Part shown: one piece after another, positions 60,219 to 64,000 of the stretch
Layout of the letters: the number at the start of each line of letters is the position of its first letter
Position numbering within the stretch: the first letter of the stretch is position 1
NCBI GenBank assembly: GCA_038025085.1
Contig: CM076144.1
Location: 40,149,001 to 40,213,000, forward strand
Origin: Tetragonia tetragonoides
Lineage: Eukaryota; Streptophyta; Magnoliopsida; Caryophyllales; Aizoaceae
Direction: 5' to 3'
Length of the DNA stretch: 64,000 nucleotides
Notes under the pieces: model-generated
What the model saw: only the letters and a program-made list of their open reading frames with translations
The model's database searches: none
Told to the model about the DNA's origin: nothing
Translations under genes and position numbers: made by a program

Positions 60219-62026
60219 GTGGAACTTGTTCGTCTTTCCTTTTCTAGGTCTTATCCGCTGTCCAGGATTGGGAAGAAAACAGTCAGTCCGAAAAGTTGGG
60301 AACGCGATCATAGTAATCAACGTCTGGTTAGGAAGCTCGTATTGGAATCTCCCCCTTCGAGCAAAGCTAGGCCTGACGCAGTATTTGTTACTCCCCCTCC
60401 GTACCGGCCATCTTGTTCTAAGTTGACTGAAATGGCCGAATATGATATGCCCCCTCCACCACCTAAGACCACCGATGAGATGTTGACTGAAATGATGAAA
60501 ATGCTGGAAACTATGGAAAACCGTGTGACATGGATAGAGAGCAAGGTCAAAGAAGCTGACCCTCTTAACCAGGATGATCCTCCACCTCGAGATGGCAAGG
60601 TAGAAGAGCTAAGTGCTCAAATTAAGAACCTTGAGTTAGCTCTAACTCAAAACAAGATCATAAGTGACTACATGATCAATGCTGAAGGATACTCCTCTCA
60701 CATCGAGGGGAAGCTCCCACAAAAGTTCTCTATGCATGAAGGGCTTTCACCACTGCAATGGGCCTAAGAGGAGTAGATCCTGACCTCTATATTCACCTTT
60801 TCTCACAAACCTTGGACCCCACTGTTAGGGCATGGTTTTTCAAGCTCGAGCCCAATCAGGTTCAGGAATGGAACAAAGTGTCCAGTTTATTCCTCACTAG
60901 GTATGCCGACAATATCATCCAACCAACCACCATGAGAGAGTTGGAAGCAATCAAGCAAGGTGAAAATGAAAGCTTCACTGATTTTGTCAAGAAATGGAGA
61001 ACTAAAGTGGCCGAAATGCTCGACCGTCCATCCGAAGAAGAGCAAATTCGAAAACTCATCAAGAACTTACAACCTCCTTACTTGAATCCTCTCAAATACC
61101 AAGCAATTACTTCATATGCACAACTCAATAGTGTGGGATTTCTCATATAGGATGATCAAGCACTCAAATAGGAGAAAAACAAGGACTTCTTCAACAAAGG
61201 TGCTTATAACTCAAGCTACAAGAAGAACCCCGATTCGGGATACTCTTCCAACAAGGTTAATGAAATCAATGCTGTCTACGACAAACCACAAAGGCAATAC
61301 ACCTCATTGGGTATGACCTATGCTAAAGCTTTGGAAAAGCTTGTGAAGAATGACTACCTCAATGTCGTGGGCCCCACTCCGGATCCCGATGTCGAAAAGA
61401 GGAGCCCGTCATGGAACCCTAATCTTTATTGCAAATTCCATAGAGGAAAATGACATGACACCGAGAAGTGTTGGACACTCAAGGATAAAATCCAGGATCT
61501 TTTTGACAATGTGACTATTCCCAAGCCAAAGAATGTTCCCACTCCAAATAACAACACCAATCCTCTAGGCGCAGTTTTCGTCATTACAAATGGAAAAGAG
61601 GGAGAAGACCCCTCTCGCCTGATTTTGCCAATTGGACATCGTGTCCCACCATTTAAGATTGACTCCCTCCATCTAGAGGTAGCCGGACTTTGGGAAAGTG
61701 ATAGCGACGAGGAAGATGCTACTCTCCAGATTTCTAAAGTATGGTATGACTCTACAGACGACGAATCTCCTAAAGTTGAACACCTCACGAGGTCGGGAAG
61801 GCACTACATACCTCCCCATCTCCAAAACACAGCTTCAGTTCTACTGCAAGTGAGAGATTCTCCGCTGGTCCAGAACAAGGACCAAAATCCTCCAAACGAG
61901 GATGATGGCACCGCACTGCTTAAACAGCTTCAAAAGACTACTTCCCAAGTACACAGGAATTCCTTACTAAAGGCGCTTAATCAAACCATGATTTTCTCCC
62001 GAGGCTACTCCGGATCACTTGGTTAA
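60219..62026 (+). pseudogene. Tat gag, with deletion, frameshift and stops
   Basis: A coiled-coil-like N-terminal region (MAEYDMPPPPPKTTDEM, MLETMENRVTWIESKVKEAD) ends at a stop (60767) after an apparent deletion. The retrotransposon gag domain then reads in another frame (LYIHLFSQTLDPTVRAWFFK, WNKVSSLFLTRYADN, QPTTMRELEAIKQGENESF, 60758-61150). TAG codons at 61148 and about 61168, and a TGA inside the zinc-knuckle-like YCKFHRGK-stop-HDTEKC at 61451. The frame from 61511 covers the gag-protease linker. It would form the particle in an intact relative. Confidence 0.82.
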
Positions 62027-63797
62027 CCTCCTCACAAAAGGAAATTCCTCACAAGCAATTGCATTCACTAATGAAGACCTTCAACCCGAAGGAACTCATC
62101 ACAATAAGGCACTCTACCTAACTTCCATATGCGAGAAGAAACAAGTCCCAATGACTTTAGTAGACAATAGATCCGCTGTCAACGTTTGTCCTCTAAGGAC
62201 CGCTCAATGTTTGGGCATAAACGTCAACAACCTCGCACACGCCGCACAAGGGTTGAGAGCCTATGACAACTCCAAACGAAATGTTCTAGGCACATTCTTA
62301 ATCAACCTTAACACCGGACCCGTTGAGAAAATGGTACAATTCCATGTCATCGATATCCCAGCTTCTTTCAATTTACTCCTAGGGCGCGCCTGGCTCCATG
62401 GACTAAATGCGATAGCTTCAACATTACACCAAAAGGTCAAAATGATGGTCGGAGGGGTAGTTTTAGAGGTTAGAGCTGTATCTATGATCGCTAGCATTGA
62501 AGATGTTCCAGTTCTTAAAGTCGAGCACACTGCACAAGACGAAGAATTCTGGGGCTTTATGACTGAAGGCGTCGCCGTACTCGAGCAAGATATAGCTCCT
62601 TTCGCACCATATTCCCACCTAGGAATTAATGTCATTTTAAGAAATCAGGGACACTTCCCTGGCACATCTCTAGGCAAAGATGTTTCTAAACCACTTCCAG
62701 TTTGGTCATCCAAAGCCGGAAACAATCTTTTCGGGTTAGGCTATAACCCCACCAAGCAGAAGTTACGGGAACACATCGCTAAAGAAAAGGCGAAGAAAAG
62801 GGCCATTAAGGAAAATAAAGTCTATGACATCCCCATGGTGCCATACCCGCACACACTAAACGGGCAATTCATCCGGTCTGGAGATCCATTCCCTTATTAT
62901 GGTTTCCCTGAGCCCTATGTTCTTCCGGTTTACGGAATCCAACTTCCCGAATTCGAGGTCTTTCAAGACTGCTATGTACTGGAAGAAACTTCTTTGCCTG
63001 TAAGAAGGAGGATGAACTTTGATTGGGTAGAGAACACACCCAACAATGCTTTGGGTCTATTATTTGGACAAGAGCATCGCCATCCAAAAGATGAAGAGCT
63101 CCACAATGTCAATAATGCAATTCAGGATGCAAACTTTGACCCAACTAAGTTGATCACTCCAAACGAGGGTCAACTCACAAAGCAAAAACATACTATAAGC
63201 TGGACATCAGCCAATGGAAAGAAGATCAAGATCACGATCTCCGAAGAATCCAAGCCTGACTCCGACACTGATTCCGACCGGACCGAGTCCGATTCCGAAA
63301 ACGAGTCTAATATAGTAGAGTCGGGTGGTCCACCTAAATCTATGTTTAATTCTGTTTGCAAGTCTAAAGATGTTAAAGCCAATAGTAATGGCTCAGTTGA
63401 TGTTTCAGTTTCCCCTATCAATGATATAATAACTGATTCTGCTTACTTCTTGGATTACTTAGTAGCTAATAATTCAAAAGATGAACAAGAATTGCCCAAA
63501 AAAGTAACTAAAGCACTGTTAGAGCATGAACAAAGGACTTCAATTGTGGAAGAAACAGAATTAATCAATCATGCAAATGATCAAGAGTCGCGCCAAGTGC
63601 GCATAGGCTTATCGTTAACTCCCAAAGAGCGAGAAAGCTTTATAAATCTCTTAAAAGAATACACAGACGTTTTCGCTTGGTCCTACAAAGATATGCCGGG
63701 AATAAGTCGCGAAATAGCACAGCATACAATACCGCTCAATCCGGATTCAAAGCCAGTAAGCAGAAACTTCGGAGAAAGAAGCCTGAGTGGGCACTGA
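62019..63797 (+). pseudogene. Tat protease and start of reverse transcriptase, frame one
   Basis: 592-codon frame. The aspartic protease region has LVDNRSAVNVCPLRTAQ, where Gly of the usual D-x-G-S core is Arg, and FNLLLGRAWLHGLNAIASTLHQKVKM. A long linker with Glu/Ser/Asp-rich stretches (63240-63320) follows; then the start of RT at GLSLTPKERESFINLLKEYT and DVFAWSYKDMPGI. The frame is lost at about 63751 through deletion of one A in the GTAAGCAGAAACTT stretch. Confidence 0.85.
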
Positions 63798-64000
63798 AAA
63801 TCAAAGAGGAGGTGCAAAAACAGCTCGCAGCGGGTTTTATCAGGGTTGCTCAATATCCAGAATGGGTTGCTGACATAGTGCCCGTTCCAAAAAAGGATGG
63901 CAAAGTAAGGATGTGTGTTGACTTTAGGGATCTGAACAAGGCAAGTCCAAAGGACGACTTTCCCTTGCCACATATAGACGTATTGGTGGATAATACCGTA
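63750..64000 (+). pseudogene. Tat reverse transcriptase, continuation after frameshift
   Basis: KQKLRRKKPEWALKIKEEV, AAGFIRVAQYPEWVADIVPV, KKDGKVRMCVDFRDLNKASP, KDDFPLPHIDVLVDNTV, in frame to the window edge. Fingers and the start of the palm of a Ty3/gypsy RT; the YxDD box is beyond the window. Confidence 0.9.

Larger units (their letters stand above)
57591..64000 (+). mobile_element. Ty3/gypsy retrotransposon, Tat lineage, running off the window
   Basis: 5' LTR 57591-59162, primer site at 59164, long leader, gag from about 60219, protease near 62150 and the start of reverse transcriptase at 63750-64000. The long divergent leader, the TGGCGACT...CTGGGGAC primer site and protease/RT motifs such as NLLLGRAWLHGLNAIAS point to the Tat clade. 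Several stops and frameshifts. Confidence 0.88.

Overview
This window is nuclear DNA of a flowering plant, probably a eudicot. The evidence is plant-type spliced genes (short GT-AG introns), a CC-type NLR pseudogene, a plant bHLH factor, a cytosolic tRNA gene, AT-rich spacers, and plant-type transposons: hAT with BED/DUF659/hATC, MULE with FAR1/PMD/OTU, Copia, Tat-type Ty3/gypsy, L1 LINEs, Tourist, Stowaway and CACTA. No prokaryotic or organellar features were seen. The species cannot be fixed from sequence alone; Caryophyllales is a weak guess.

Layout. 1-5552: a hAT element that carries a second, near-identical hAT copy inserted in opposite orientation (perfect 8-bp target duplication). The outer copy sits in the endonuclease region of a LINE (5553-7440, minus). 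8208-8281: a tRNA-Ile(UAU)-like gene. 8470-9489: an intronless bHLH gene of LAX1/ROX type with a very long Asn tract. 10.2-19.6 kb: gene-free DNA with foldback, Tourist-like and hAT-like non-autonomous elements and trinucleotide microsatellites. 19670-26085: a complete two-gene MULE, with a plant-mobile-domain gene on plus (decayed by three TAG codons) and an intact FAR1-MULE transposase-OTU protease gene on minus. Both genes start inside the terminal inverted repeats, and in both the first intron holds an array of CCATGG palindromes about every 33 bp. 27935-30783: a broken NLR. 32373-33143 and 47858-49466: two paralogous PEBP (YbhB/TFS1-type) genes. They are separated by a Stowaway-like element, two LINEs and two solo LTRs. 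50121-53744: a Copia element split by a solo LTR, followed by a mariner transposase relic, another solo LTR and a Tourist-like MITE. 57591-64000: the 5' part of a Tat-lineage Ty3/gypsy element that runs off the window.

Working host genes are few: the tRNA, the bHLH gene and the two PEBP genes. From recalled Arabidopsis gene order, a ROX-type bHLH and a PEBP gene are neighbours (At5g01305 / At5g01300). If that recollection is right, this window is the same microsyntenic block stretched by about 23 kb of transposons. The most unusual parts are the symmetric MULE with its 33-bp-phased palindrome arrays, and the self-inserted hAT, whose inverted halves make a natural long hairpin.
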